Positions 15,499 to 23,863 of a stretch of DNA of 64,000 bases are shown here, piece after piece (position 1 is the stretch's first letter; every line of letters begins with the position of its first letter). The stretch spans positions 620,001 to 684,000 of the forward strand of contig NZ_FOZG01000003.1 of the NCBI RefSeq assembly GCF_900113315.1, written 5' to 3'. Origin of the DNA: Sphingomonas jatrophae (GTDB lineage: Bacteria; Pseudomonadota; Alphaproteobacteria; Sphingomonadales; Sphingomonadaceae). Under the pieces are notes generated by a model that was not told the origin of the DNA, did not search any database, and worked only from the letters and a program-made list of their open reading frames with translations. The position numbers and the translations under genes were made by a program.

Positions 15499-18400
15499 AT
15501 GCCACGTGCATTTGCCGTCGCGTTGATCGCGACCAGCCTGCTGACCGCACCGGCCATCGCCGCTGCCGCAACGCCGACCCGTACCGCCGCACCTGCGGCA
15601 TCGCCCTTCGCGGGCATGCAATATCGCCTGATCGGCCCGTTCCGCGGCGGCCGTGTCAGCGCGGTCGCCGGTGTCGTGCAGGAACCGGATACCTATTACA
15701 TGGGCGCAGCCGGCGGCGGCGTCTGGCGCACCAACGATGGCGGCAACAGCTGGAAGCCGCTGTGGGACAAGTTCCCCGAGGCATCGCCCTCGATCGGCGG
15801 GATGGCGGTGGCGCCGTCCGACCCGAAGACGATCTACGTCGGCACGGGTGAGGGCAACATCCGCGGCAATGTCATCATGGGCAACGGCCTCTACAAGTCG
15901 ACCGACGAGGGCAAGACTTGGAGCTATGCCGGCCTGCGCGACACGCAGGTGATCGGCAAGGTGGTGGTGCACCCCACCGATCCGAACACCGTGTTCGCCG
16001 CGGCGCTGGGCCATGCCTTCGGCGACAATCCCGAACGCGGCGTGTTCCGCACGCGCGACGGCGGCAAGACGTGGCAGAAGGTGCTGTTCGTCGACAACAA
16101 GACCGGCGCGATCGACGTCGCCATGGATCCGAGCAACCCCAACGTGCTGTGGGCCGGCATGTGGCAGGCGCATCGCAAGCCGTGGATCCTGGAGAGCGGC
16201 GGCCCGGGCAGCGGCCTCTACAAGTCCACCGACGGCGGCAATACCTGGCAGAAGCAGACGGGCAACGGCCTGCCCGCCGGCATCCTCGGCAAGATCGGCG
16301 TGGCGCCGACCTCCAACCCGCAGCGCATCTACGCGCTGATCGAGGCGCAGGAGGGCGGCCTTTATCGCACCGACGATGGCGGCGCAAACTGGCAGCGGAT
16401 CAGCGATCGCGGCGATTTCCGCCAGCGCGCCTGGTATTATTCGCACGTCATCGCGGATCCGAAGGATCCCGATAAGGTCTACGTGCTGAACACCGGCGCC
16501 TACAAGTCGACCGACGCCGGCAAGACGTTCAAGACGATGCCGACCTTCCACGGCGACAATCACGCGCTGTGGATCAACCCCAACGACACCGATCGCATGG
16601 TGGAGGGCAATGACGGCGCGGCCAACGTGTCGGTCAATGGCGGCGAGACGTGGACGACGGGCGCCAATCAGGCGACCTCGCAATTCTACCACATCTCGGT
16701 CGACAAGCAGGTGCCCTACCGCATCTACGGCGCGCAGCAGGACAACACGACCGTCTCGATCGCCAGCGGCAACGTGCGCGGGCCGATCGGGCAGGAGAGC
16801 TTCTGGGCGGCCGGCGGCGGCGAGAGCGGCTATGTGATCGCGGACCCGAAGAACCCGGACGTGACCATCGCCAACAGCTATGGCAACCAGGTCACCCGCT
16901 ACGATCACAAGACGGGCCAGCTCTACGCCATCGGGCCGTTCCCGCGCGAGGCGATGGGCTGGGCGGCGAAGGATCTCGAGCATCGCCCGCAGTGGACGGA
17001 GCCGTTGCTCTATTCGCCGCACAATCCGAACGTGCTCTACAACGCCACCGAAGTGCTGTGGAAGACCACGGACGAGGGCAAGAGCTGGACGCAGATCTCG
17101 CCAGATCTGACGCGCAACGACAAGTCCAAGCAGGTCGCCTCCGGCGGTCCGCTGACGAAGGACAATACCGGCGTCGAATATTACAACACGATCTTCTCGG
17201 TGAACGAGTCGCCGGTGCAGAAGGATCTGATCTGGGTCGGCACCGATGACGGCCTGATCCACATCACGCGCGACGGCGGCGCCAACTGGCAGAACGTCAC
17301 GCCGAAGGGCATGCCGGAATGGGCGACCGTCAACATGGTCGAGCCCGATCCGCGCAAGGCCGGCACCATGTATGCGGTCGCCGATCGTCACCGGCTGGAC
17401 GACTTCACGCCCTACGGCTTCCGCACCGACGATTATGGCAAGACGTGGACGCCGATCACCGCCGGCCTGCCTGCCGACGCCTATCTGCACGTCATCCGCG
17501 CCGATCCGGCGCGGCCGGGCCTGCTTTATGCCGGCACGGAGAACGGTGTGTTCGTCTCGTTCGACAGCGGCAAGGCATGGCAGCCCTTCCAGATGGCGCT
17601 GCCGCGCAGCCCGGTGCACGACTTGGCGGTCGCCGGGGCCGGCGATCTCGCCGTGGCCACGCATGGACGCTCCTTCTGGGTGCTCGATGATCTGAGCGCG
17701 GTGCGGCAATGGTCGCCCGAGGTGGCGCGCAAGAGCTTCCACCTGTTCGCGCCGCGCGACACGACCCGCATCCTCTATGCGGGCCGCGGCAATTCGATGG
17801 GCGGGCCGACCGCGGCCAACCCGCCGCAGGGCGTGATCATCTATTACAACCTGAAGGAAGGTCAGGCGGAGCCGAAGGCCGAGCCCAAGCCTGGGCCGAT
17901 GGGCGCGCAGGCCGGCAAGGACAAGTCCGAGCAGGCGCCGTCCGCTGGCACGGTGCAGACCGCCTCTGCGGCAAAGCCGGAGGAGAAGGATAACGGCCTC
18001 AAGCTCGAGATCCTCGATGCCTCCGACCGGGTGATCCGCACCTATCCCTCGCCCAATCCGCCGGCCGGTGGCGACGACGAGGAAGAGGACGGCCCACGCA
18101 ACCGCAAGCCGGCGAAGCTCACCCGCAATGCGGGCGTCAACCGCTTCGTCTGGGATTTCCGCGAGGAAGCCGCCGTCACCGTGCCGAAGGCGGCGGTCTG
18201 GCATGCGATGAACGGCGGCGCCACCGTCGTGCCCGGCACCTACAAGGTCCGCCTGACGGTGGACGGCAAGAGCGAGACGCAGACCGTCCGGATCCTGCCC
18301 AACCCGAACCTGCAGACCACGCAGGCCGAGTTGCAGCAGCAATATGATCTGGTCGCCGCGATCAATCGCGAGCTGCGGCTCGTCAATGATGCGGTGCTGG

Positions 18401-18867
18401 AACTGCGCGCGCTGCACACGCAGGTCGCGGCAGCAAAGGCTGCGGCGGCAGGCAAGGCGAATGCGGCGCAGATCGTCGCGGCGGCCGATGCGGTGGAGGC
18501 CAAGGCCGGCGCGGTCGAGGCTGTGCTGATCCAGGTGAAGAATATCTCCTCGCAGGATCCGCTCAATCATCCGGTGCGGCTCAACAACATGCTCGCCTCG
18601 CTCGCCACCACGGTGGCGCAGGGCGACACGGCGCCCGCCAAGCAGCATCATGAGGAATATGCCAAGCTGAAGCAGGTGGCGGATCAGCAGCTCGGCACCT
18701 GGGGGCAGATCAAGTCCCAGGATGTCGCCGCGCTGAACGCGATGCTGCAACAGCAGCAGCTGAAGCCTGTGACGCTGGTCGCCGCCAATCAGCTGGCGGC
18801 GGACCGCGCCGAGCAGCTCGCCTCGATGAAGATCGAGGACGAGGAAGTCGGCAGCGGCACCGAATAA
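15499..18867 (+). CDS. Secreted VPS10/sortilin-like BNR-repeat protein
   Basis: A 1,122-residue exported protein that probably forms large beta-propellers. Seen: a signal peptide (ALIATSLLTAPAIAAAA), then about ten Asp-box/BNR motifs (for example DGGNSWKPL, DGGKTWQKV, DGGNTWQKQ, DEGKSWTQI, DYGKTWTPI, DSGKAWQPF) through residue ~700, the conserved ATHGRSFWVLDD segment near 717, a disordered Pro/Lys-rich stretch around 790-880, a beta-sandwich-like part and a helical end. Such proteins are annotated as glycosyl-hydrolase- or sortilin-like with no proven activity. The start at 15499 is chosen over the earlier in-frame codon at 15397 because it has AAAGGGGGA upstream and opens directly with the signal peptide. 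Confidence 0.85.
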   Translation: MPRAFAVALIATSLLTAPAIAAAATPTRTAAPAASPFAGMQYRLIGPFRGGRVSAVAGVVQEPDTYYMGAAGGGVWRTNDGGNSWKPLWDKFPEASPSIGGMAVAPSDPKTIYVGTGEGNIRGNVIMGNGLYKSTDEGKTWSYAGLRDTQVIGKVVVHPTDPNTVFAAALGHAFGDNPERGVFRTRDGGKTWQKVLFVDNKTGAIDVAMDPSNPNVLWAGMWQAHRKPWILESGGPGSGLYKSTDGGNTWQKQTGNGLPAGILGKIGVAPTSNPQRIYALIEAQEGGLYRTDDGGANWQRISDRGDFRQRAWYYSHVIADPKDPDKVYVLNTGAYKSTDAGKTFKTMPTFHGDNHALWINPNDTDRMVEGNDGAANVSVNGGETWTTGANQATSQFYHISVDKQVPYRIYGAQQDNTTVSIASGNVRGPIGQESFWAAGGGESGYVIADPKNPDVTIANSYGNQVTRYDHKTGQLYAIGPFPREAMGWAAKDLEHRPQWTEPLLYSPHNPNVLYNATEVLWKTTDEGKSWTQISPDLTRNDKSKQVASGGPLTKDNTGVEYYNTIFSVNESPVQKDLIWVGTDDGLIHITRDGGANWQNVTPKGMPEWATVNMVEPDPRKAGTMYAVADRHRLDDFTPYGFRTDDYGKTWTPITAGLPADAYLHVIRADPARPGLLYAGTENGVFVSFDSGKAWQPFQMALPRSPVHDLAVAGAGDLAVATHGRSFWVLDDLSAVRQWSPEVARKSFHLFAPRDTTRILYAGRGNSMGGPTAANPPQGVIIYYNLKEGQAEPKAEPKPGPMGAQAGKDKSEQAPSAGTVQTASAAKPEEKDNGLKLEILDASDRVIRTYPSPNPPAGGDDEEEDGPRNRKPAKLTRNAGVNRFVWDFREEAAVTVPKAAVWHAMNGGATVVPGTYKVRLTVDGKSETQTVRILPNPNLQTTQAELQQQYDLVAAINRELRLVNDAVLELRALHTQVAAAKAAAAGKANAAQIVAAADAVEAKAGAVEAVLIQVKNISSQDPLNHPVRLNNMLASLATTVAQGDTAPAKQHHEEYAKLKQVADQQLGTWGQIKSQDVAALNAMLQQQQLKPVTLVAANQLAADRAEQLASMKIEDEEVGSGTE

Positions 18868-18878
18868 GCTGATCCTTC

Positions 18879-18916
18879 CCGGGCGGTCGCCTTACGGCCG
18901 CCCGGACCTTCTTTTC
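18879..18916 (+). terminator. Intrinsic terminator after the BNR-repeat gene
   Basis: CCGGGCGG (18879-18886) and CCGCCCGG (18898-18905) make a perfect 8-bp GC stem with an 11-base loop. A T-rich tail (CTTCTTTTCT) follows at once, 11 bases after the TAA stop. Confidence 0.7.
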
Positions 18917-18935
18917 TGATTTCGGAGCGACGCGG

Positions 18936-20966
18936 ATGCGCCTGCTTAATCGCGTGCGGCTGATCCGCGTGCTCATGCTGCCGCTCGGCACCGTCTCGGT
19001 GCCGCTCGCCGCGCAGGCGGTCGATAGCTCGGGCGAAGCCACGACGGCGAGCCTGCGCACGCAGCAGGCCTTGCCGGGCGATCCCACCGCACCGATCACC
19101 GTTTATGGCCGCAGCGGCCCCGGCCTCCCGCCGGATGAGACGCGCCACGCGCTTGACCCCCGCCAGATCGACCTGATCGCGGCGGGCAGCGCGGACGAGA
19201 TCGTCCGTCGCCTCCCCTCCGTCCACGTGCCGGTCAACTCGCGCGGCGAGGCGATCGCCTTCGTCCGCTCCGCTGCCGAGCGGCAAGTGGCAATCTTCTA
19301 CGACGGCGCGGCGATCAACGTGCCGTGGGACAATCGGCTGGATCTGAGCCTGCTGCCCGCCGCCCTGATCGGCTCGGCCCGCACCGCCGCCGCGCCGCTC
19401 GCGCCGCTCTACGGCGTCAATGCGCTGGGCGCCGTCAGCTTCTCGCCGCGCGCGCCAGACGGCATCGCTGCGCGCGCGCTGGTCGGCAGCGGGCGTGCCC
19501 GCGAGGCGCAGGGCATCGCGCCGCTCCTCACCGGCACCACCCGGCTCGACATCGGCGGCAGCTATGCCGATCGCCGCGGCGAACCGCTGTCCGACGATGC
19601 CGCTTTGCCCTTTTCGCAGATCGGTGACGACCGCCGCACCAACACTGACCGCGAGCTGGCCAGCGTCTTCGCCCGGCTCGGCAGCGAAGCGGGCGGCCAT
19701 CGCCTGTCGCTCACCGCCTTCCACGTCTGGGGCGAAAAGGGCATCGCGCCCGAGAGCGACCGCCCGTCGGGCGCCCGCTTCTGGCGCTATCCCGACATCC
19801 AGCACACGCTAATCTCCGCCAATGGCGGGCTGGCACTCGGCGATGCGACCGCGCTCGATCTAGTCGGCTGGGTGCAGCGCTTCCGCCAGACGATCGACAG
19901 CTATACCGACGTCACCTACGACCGCCGGGACACGCGCGAGGTGGATCACGATCTCACCTTCGGCACCCGCGCGCTGCTGACGCAGCAGCTGGGCGGCGCG
20001 CGACTGACGGGCTCCATCAACCTGCTCGACTCGGTCCACAAGCAGCAGGACATCACCTTCACCGCGGGGCGCCCGCCCGCGGCGCTGCCCGGCTTCATTC
20101 GCTATCACCAGCGAAACCTCAGCGTGGGAGCGGATCTCGACTTGCCGCTCGGCGGTGGCCTCACCGCTCAGCTCGGCGCGGGCTACGACAAGGTCGATTA
20201 TCTCGACACGGGCGACAAGCCCGCCATCGCCGACGCCGATGGCTGGACCGGCCGCGTCGGCCTTGCCTGGGATGTCGGGAGCGGCGTCCGCCTGCGCGGT
20301 GCCGCCGGCCGCAAGATCCGCGCGCCAACCATGCGCGAACTGTTCGGCCAGGCGCTCAATCGCTTCCTCATCAACCCCGATTTGAAGCCGGAGCGCATCA
20401 TCAGCGCCGAGGCGGGCGCGGAATGGCGCGGCGATGCAGGCGGGCTGTTCCTCGTCGGCTTCATCCAGGATCTGGACGGCACGATCGATCAGCGCAACGT
20501 CGGCCGCCTGCGCCAGCGGATCAACCTTGCAGGCTCCAAGGTGCATGGGGTCGAGGCAGGCGGCGACTGGCGGGTGGCGCCGGAAATCTCCATCGGCGGC
20601 AGCGCCACGCTCAGCCGCGTCCGCCGCAAGGAGAACCCTGCCGGTCAGATCAACCGGCTGGCGGAAAAGCCGTCGGCGCTCGCCCGCGCCTATGTCGACT
20701 ATGCGGGGCAGAGCGGCTTCGGCGCGCTGGCCGAGGTGCAGCATATCGGCCGGGCTTATTCGGCCGACGTGAACGGCGTGCTGGTGCCGCTGCCGCGCTC
20801 CACCGCGCTCAACCTGCGCGCCAGCCAGCGCATCGCCGCAGGCGCTACCCGCTTCGAGCTGTTCGCCCGCGTCGACAATGTGACCGACACGGACATCGTG
20901 CCGCAGTTGGGGCTGCCCGCGCCCGGCCGGGCCTTCCGCATCGGCCTGTCGGTCGGCGCGCCCTGA
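18936..20966 (+). CDS. TonB-dependent outer-membrane receptor (probably iron or siderophore)
   Basis: A 676-residue receptor. Seen: an N-terminal signal (VLMLPLGTVSVPLAAQA), a TonB-box-like TAPITVYGR near residues 48-54, a plug with AIFYDGAAINVPWDNR and LYGVNALGAVSFSPR, and a barrel with TMRELFGQALNRFLINPDL and NLRASQRI motifs. The TMRELFG..NPDLKPE pattern is common in siderophore and cobalamin receptors. The next gene, five bases on, encodes a PepSY membrane protein; this receptor-PepSY pairing is typical of iron or siderophore uptake. A terminator just upstream separates it from the BNR gene, so this pair is its own unit. Confidence 0.92.
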   Translation: MRLLNRVRLIRVLMLPLGTVSVPLAAQAVDSSGEATTASLRTQQALPGDPTAPITVYGRSGPGLPPDETRHALDPRQIDLIAAGSADEIVRRLPSVHVPVNSRGEAIAFVRSAAERQVAIFYDGAAINVPWDNRLDLSLLPAALIGSARTAAAPLAPLYGVNALGAVSFSPRAPDGIAARALVGSGRAREAQGIAPLLTGTTRLDIGGSYADRRGEPLSDDAALPFSQIGDDRRTNTDRELASVFARLGSEAGGHRLSLTAFHVWGEKGIAPESDRPSGARFWRYPDIQHTLISANGGLALGDATALDLVGWVQRFRQTIDSYTDVTYDRRDTREVDHDLTFGTRALLTQQLGGARLTGSINLLDSVHKQQDITFTAGRPPAALPGFIRYHQRNLSVGADLDLPLGGGLTAQLGAGYDKVDYLDTGDKPAIADADGWTGRVGLAWDVGSGVRLRGAAGRKIRAPTMRELFGQALNRFLINPDLKPERIISAEAGAEWRGDAGGLFLVGFIQDLDGTIDQRNVGRLRQRINLAGSKVHGVEAGGDWRVAPEISIGGSATLSRVRRKENPAGQINRLAEKPSALARAYVDYAGQSGFGALAEVQHIGRAYSADVNGVLVPLPRSTALNLRASQRIAAGATRFELFARVDNVTDTDIVPQLGLPAPGRAFRIGLSVGAP

Positions 20967-20971
20967 CGGCC

Positions 20972-21496
20972 ATGTCTGCCGCCCGCACGCTCCGCAAGGT
21001 CCATTATTGGGCGTCGCTATTCCTGCTGGTCAGCGTGTTCACCATCGCGATCAGCGGCTGCCTGCTCGCGCTCAAGAAGGACTTCGCCACGCTCCAGCCG
21101 CCGACCCGTGACGGTTCGGCTCAAGGCCTGTCCGATCGACCGATCGACTCGATCCTCGCTTCCGTCACCCGCGTGCCGGGGCATGAGCGCACGCGCTGGC
21201 AGGACATCGACCGGATCGACATCCGCCCCAAGGACGGCATCGCCAAGGTGATCCTGAACTCACGCACCGAGGTGCAGGTCGACATCTTCACCGGCGAGGC
21301 GGTGGAAACCGGCTATCGCACGTCGGACCTGCTGGAGACGATCCACGATTTCAGCGTGCTGGGCGGCTGGGCGAAATATGTCCTGTCGTTCGGGTCGGGG
21401 CTCGCTTTGCTCGTCATGGGCGGCACCGGCGTCTATCTTTTCGTCCTGCCCTTCCTCGTCCGCCGGGCGAAAAGGGCGAAGGGCGGCCGGCTCTAG
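20972..21496 (+). CDS. PepSY-associated transmembrane protein
   Basis: A 174-residue inner-membrane protein with one N-terminal segment (WASLFLLVSVFTIAISGCLLAL, about 12-33), a PepSY-like periplasmic part (WQDIDRIDIRPKDGIAKVIL...EVQVDIFTGEAVET, about 70-110) and a C-terminal segment (GSGLALLVMGGTGVYLFVLPFLV, about 140-163). HDFSVLGGWAKY is the family signature before the last helix. It starts five bases after the receptor stop and is probably co-transcribed; relatives are thought to help release or reduce imported iron complexes. Its TAG stop lies inside a palindromic repeat element shared with the convergent gene. Confidence 0.85.
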   Translation: MSAARTLRKVHYWASLFLLVSVFTIAISGCLLALKKDFATLQPPTRDGSAQGLSDRPIDSILASVTRVPGHERTRWQDIDRIDIRPKDGIAKVILNSRTEVQVDIFTGEAVETGYRTSDLLETIHDFSVLGGWAKYVLSFGSGLALLVMGGTGVYLFVLPFLVRRAKRAKGGRL

Positions 21497-21598
21497 AGCG
21501 GTTCGATCCGGTTGCACCGGATCGCCGCTCGAGTCCTTTGTTTGTTTTCCGCGGGTTCCGAGCCGGCAGGTGATCCACCTGCCTCGAAACCGCTCTAG
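21493..21598. repeat. 106-bp palindromic element between two convergent genes
   Basis: The ends are inverted copies: CTAGAGCGGTTCGA at 21493 and TCGAAACCGCTCTAG at 21584-21598. Inside are two perfect hairpins, GATCCGGT/ACCGGATC (21505-21523) and GGCAGGTG/CACCTGCC (21565-21583). The terminal CTAGs provide the TAG stop of both flanking genes. It looks like a short non-autonomous mobile repeat now acting as a bidirectional terminator. Confidence 0.8.
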
Positions 21599-23025
21599 CG
21601 GATGCGCCGGTCGCCGAAGCTGGCGCGCAGATAGACGAGGAAGCTCTTGATCCCGTCGCGCCCGTAAGCCGGCTCGAGCGCGGAGGCATAGCCATAGGCG
21701 CTTGCCAGCCCGCCCACCGCCAGGCGCAGGTCGCTCGTCACCGGCAATTCGTACTGATAGCCGAGCGACAGCTTGTTTACCGTGAACACGTCGTGGTGCA
21801 GCGGCTCGTCCTCGCCGAACAGCTCGCTCTCCTCCACCCGCTCGGCGCGGGCATAAACGGTGTGCCGGTCCGCCCAGCGAACCGCCGTTTCCGCCAGCCA
21901 GCCATTGTAGGACCCGCCCGGGCGGATGTCCTTCAGGCTCCACGCCACCGTTGTCGCCCAATTGGCGCCGGGGCCAAGCGGGCGGTTCCACGTCGCGGAC
22001 AGCGTGGTGCGCTGTTCGTCCTCGTCCGGGTGCAACTGCTCGGGCGACTCGATGTGCCCGGTCGACGCCTGGAGCGACAGGTTGGCGGTCGGGTTCCAGA
22101 AGGCACGGACGGACCAGCTGTCCAGCCGCGGCATCTCGAAATCCCAGCGCTTCTCGTCCGGCTCGCGCCCCTTGAACGCGCTCGCCTCCACCTTCCAGAG
22201 GTTGGTGGAAAAGCCCGCCGTTACCACACCCCACGTGATGTGCGTGCTGTCGAACCAGTGATGGCCGATCGGCGCCTCGGGATTATCGAGGCCGGAGATG
22301 CGGTGCATGAAGGCGGGCGGCCCCAGCGCCGGCTCGCCCGGCAGGCCGGCATACAGGTAGGCCGCGCGGCCGCCGCCCAGGTCGTGCGAATAGCTGGCGG
22401 CCAGCTCCATGACGAAATCGTGCGGGTGCTGGCGGTCGACCAGCTTGGTGACGCCGTCCGCCGTCTCGCCGGTGGCGAACAGATTGGGATAGCCGCGCCG
22501 CCCCATTAAGGGATCGAGCGACAGCATCGCGCGCAAGCCCAACCGGCCATGCTCGCCGACCGCCCGGCTGCCCATCACCATCGCCATCGACGGCACGAAC
22601 GTCTTGGCTGCGCCGCGCCGCCCGCCCTGATCGGTATAGGCCAGCGTGGCATTGGCCTGCGCCATGCCCGACCAGCCGCCGCTGTGAAACATGGTCGCGT
22701 ACATGGGCGAGCTTTCCGGCTGCCACGACGTGCCCGATGCCTCGCGGTTCATCGCATAAGGGCCGAGCAGAGCGGGCATGGTGTGGCCGCCCATGTCGTG
22801 ACCGGCCATGGCGTGCCCCGCCATGTCGTGCCCTGCCATGTCGTGCGCCGTCATGCCCTGCCCCGGCGCTGCGTCGCCCGCGGTCGCGGCTGCTGCAGCC
22901 GGCGGCATTGCGTGCCCCTCATGGCCGGTCTGCGCCAGCGCCGCACCGCCCTGTACGGCGCAGGCCAGCGCGAGCGCGATCCGGCGCGTGGGGATGGCAA
23001 GAGCGGAGGCGGGCTTGCTGTGCAT
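21595..23025 (-). CDS. Met/His-rich outer-membrane protein, probable metal resistance
   Basis: A 476-residue exported barrel-type protein. Seen: a signal peptide (IALALACAVQGGAALA), then a mature N-terminus packed with Met and His (GHEGHAM, TAHDMAGHDM, GHTMP), like the metal-binding start of CopB/PcoB copper proteins. The body is strand-rich with HPHDFVMELAASYSHDL and DSTHITWGVVTAGF, a pattern seen in proteins annotated only as hypothetical in copper clusters. Cu or Ag handling is inferred from these residues and from the divergent CueR-like regulator. An in-frame TTG at 23067 is part of the promoter -35 element, and the ATG at 23040 overlaps the -10, so the ATG at 23025 is the likely start, giving an almost leaderless mRNA. 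The stop is supplied by the repeat element. Confidence 0.75.
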   Translation of the reverse strand: MHSKPASALAIPTRRIALALACAVQGGAALAQTGHEGHAMPPAAAAATAGDAAPGQGMTAHDMAGHDMAGHAMAGHDMGGHTMPALLGPYAMNREASGTSWQPESSPMYATMFHSGGWSGMAQANATLAYTDQGGRRGAAKTFVPSMAMVMGSRAVGEHGRLGLRAMLSLDPLMGRRGYPNLFATGETADGVTKLVDRQHPHDFVMELAASYSHDLGGGRAAYLYAGLPGEPALGPPAFMHRISGLDNPEAPIGHHWFDSTHITWGVVTAGFSTNLWKVEASAFKGREPDEKRWDFEMPRLDSWSVRAFWNPTANLSLQASTGHIESPEQLHPDEDEQRTTLSATWNRPLGPGANWATTVAWSLKDIRPGGSYNGWLAETAVRWADRHTVYARAERVEESELFGEDEPLHHDVFTVNKLSLGYQYELPVTSDLRLAVGGLASAYGYASALEPAYGRDGIKSFLVYLRASFGDRRIR

Positions 23026-23035
23026 CAGGCGGCGA

Positions 23036-23067
23036 TCCATAGCCTCCGTACCATGGTCCGGAGTCAA
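23036..23067 (-). promoter_or_regulatory. MerR-type promoter with operator palindrome
   Basis: On the minus strand, TTGACT (23067-23062) and TATGGA (23041-23036) are 20 bases apart, or 19 to the shifted hexamer. This long spacer is the hallmark of MerR-activated promoters. Between them lies a 20-bp palindrome (23044-23063) with arms CTCCG and CGGAG and centre ACCATGGT, broken at one pair only. It would drive the Met/His-rich protein gene and be bound by the regulator starting at 23070. Confidence 0.7.
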
Positions 23068-23069
23068 GC

Positions 23070-23486
23070 ATGGCAGAGATGACGATCGCCCGCCTCGCCC
23101 GCGCCGGCGCGGTCGGCGTGGAGACGGTGCGTTACTATCAGCGCCGTGGCCTCATGCCGCAGCCGGCGCGGCCGGCGGGCGACGGCACCAGCGGCGGCGT
23201 GCGGCGCTACGACGGCGAGGATGTCCGTCGCCTCCGCTTCATCCGCTCGGCGCAGGCAGCAGGCTTCACGCTGGACGAGGTGGGCGAGCTGCTCCAGCTC
23301 GACGCAGTCGACGATCGCGCCCGTGCCCGCGCGCTCGCCCGCAACCGCGTGGCGGAGCTGGACCGCCGCATCGCCGAACTCAGCGCCGCGCGCGCCGCGC
23401 TCGCCCGGCTGGCCGATGCGTGCGGCAAGGGGGAAGGGGGCGCCTGCCCGATCCTGTCCGCCTTCGACGGATCGAACGAGACCTAG
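23070..23486 (+). CDS. MerR-family metal-responsive regulator, CueR-like
   Basis: A 138-residue DNA-distorting activator. Seen: the winged-helix start (MTIARLARAGAVGVETVRYYQRRGL), the RRYDGEDVRRLRFIRSAQAAGFTLDEV motif, a long dimerisation helix, and a C-terminal metal loop ACGKGEGGACPIL with C-x7-C spacing as in CueR (MerR of mercury operons has C-x8-C). The third mercury-binding Cys of MerR is not evident, and the CueR Ser77 position appears to be Arg in a simple alignment, so the metal cannot be fixed. It is divergent from the Met/His-rich outer-membrane gene and very probably controls it through the palindrome just upstream of its own ATG. Confidence 0.85.
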   Translation: MAEMTIARLARAGAVGVETVRYYQRRGLMPQPARPAGDGTSGGVRRYDGEDVRRLRFIRSAQAAGFTLDEVGELLQLDAVDDRARARALARNRVAELDRRIAELSAARAALARLADACGKGEGGACPILSAFDGSNET

Positions 23487-23496
23487 CCCGACGAGG

Positions 23497-23811
23497 TCAG
23501 CCGCCTGCCCGGCAGGCGGTCGGCGCAGCCGTGCCGTGGGCGAGCATGCCGCCGGCCGGGCCGTCCGCCCGCCAGCGCCAGCCGCCGCCGGTCCAGCCGC
23601 CGCCCGCCGTGGGTGTCAGCTCGACCGTCTCGCTGCCGACCGTCAGCACCGCCGATCCGTCACCGCCGTAGAGGATCTCCACCGCGCGTCCGTCCGAACA
23701 AAGGTAGCGCGCGCTGCGGGCCTCCGCCGCGGCGCCGGGCGACGCGGCCGGCCGCGGCGTGGTGGTGCAGGCGGCGGCCGCGAGCAGGCACGGAAGGATC
23801 AGGGGGCGCAT
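23497..23811 (-). CDS. MliC-like lipoprotein
   Basis: A 104-residue predicted lipoprotein. It starts MRPLILPCLLAAAAC, a short signal ending in a lipobox Cys. The mature part has YLCSDGRAVEILYGGDGSAVLTV and GGWRWRADGPAGGML, the pattern of the MliC/C-type lysozyme inhibitor family, which protects the wall from host lysozyme. The start at 23811 is chosen because the in-frame codons before it would add 17 charged residues ahead of the signal. It converges on the MerR-type gene. A GC palindrome (CCGCCTGCC/GGCAGGCGG, 23501-23519) inside its last codons may stop transcription from both sides. Confidence 0.7.
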   Translation of the reverse strand: MRPLILPCLLAAAACTTTPRPAASPGAAAEARSARYLCSDGRAVEILYGGDGSAVLTVGSETVELTPTAGGGWTGGGWRWRADGPAGGMLAHGTAAPTACRAGG

Positions 23812-23863
23812 GGCCTCTGAGCGGCCGGCGCGCGCGAGAGTTCCCCCGCGCACCGGCCGCAAG

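Noticed and set aside
15331-18750. A long minus-strand open frame opposite the BNR-repeat gene
   Set aside because: The plus strand has a signal peptide, BNR motifs, a binding site and a terminator. The minus frame is an Arg/Asp/Leu-rich shadow of GC-rich codons.
20423-20971. Extending the PepSY gene upstream to 20423
   Set aside because: The extra part overlaps the TonB receptor in another frame and is Arg-rich without motifs. The ATG at 20972 opens directly with the family sequence.
23026-23067. Start of the Met/His-rich protein at TTG 23067 or ATG 23040
   Set aside because: Both codons lie inside the -35 or -10 of the MerR-type promoter, so neither would be on the transcript.
23501-23519. 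Intrinsic terminator for the merR-type gene
   Set aside because: The palindrome has almost no loop and no T-run and lies within MliC codons, so I mention it only in that entry.
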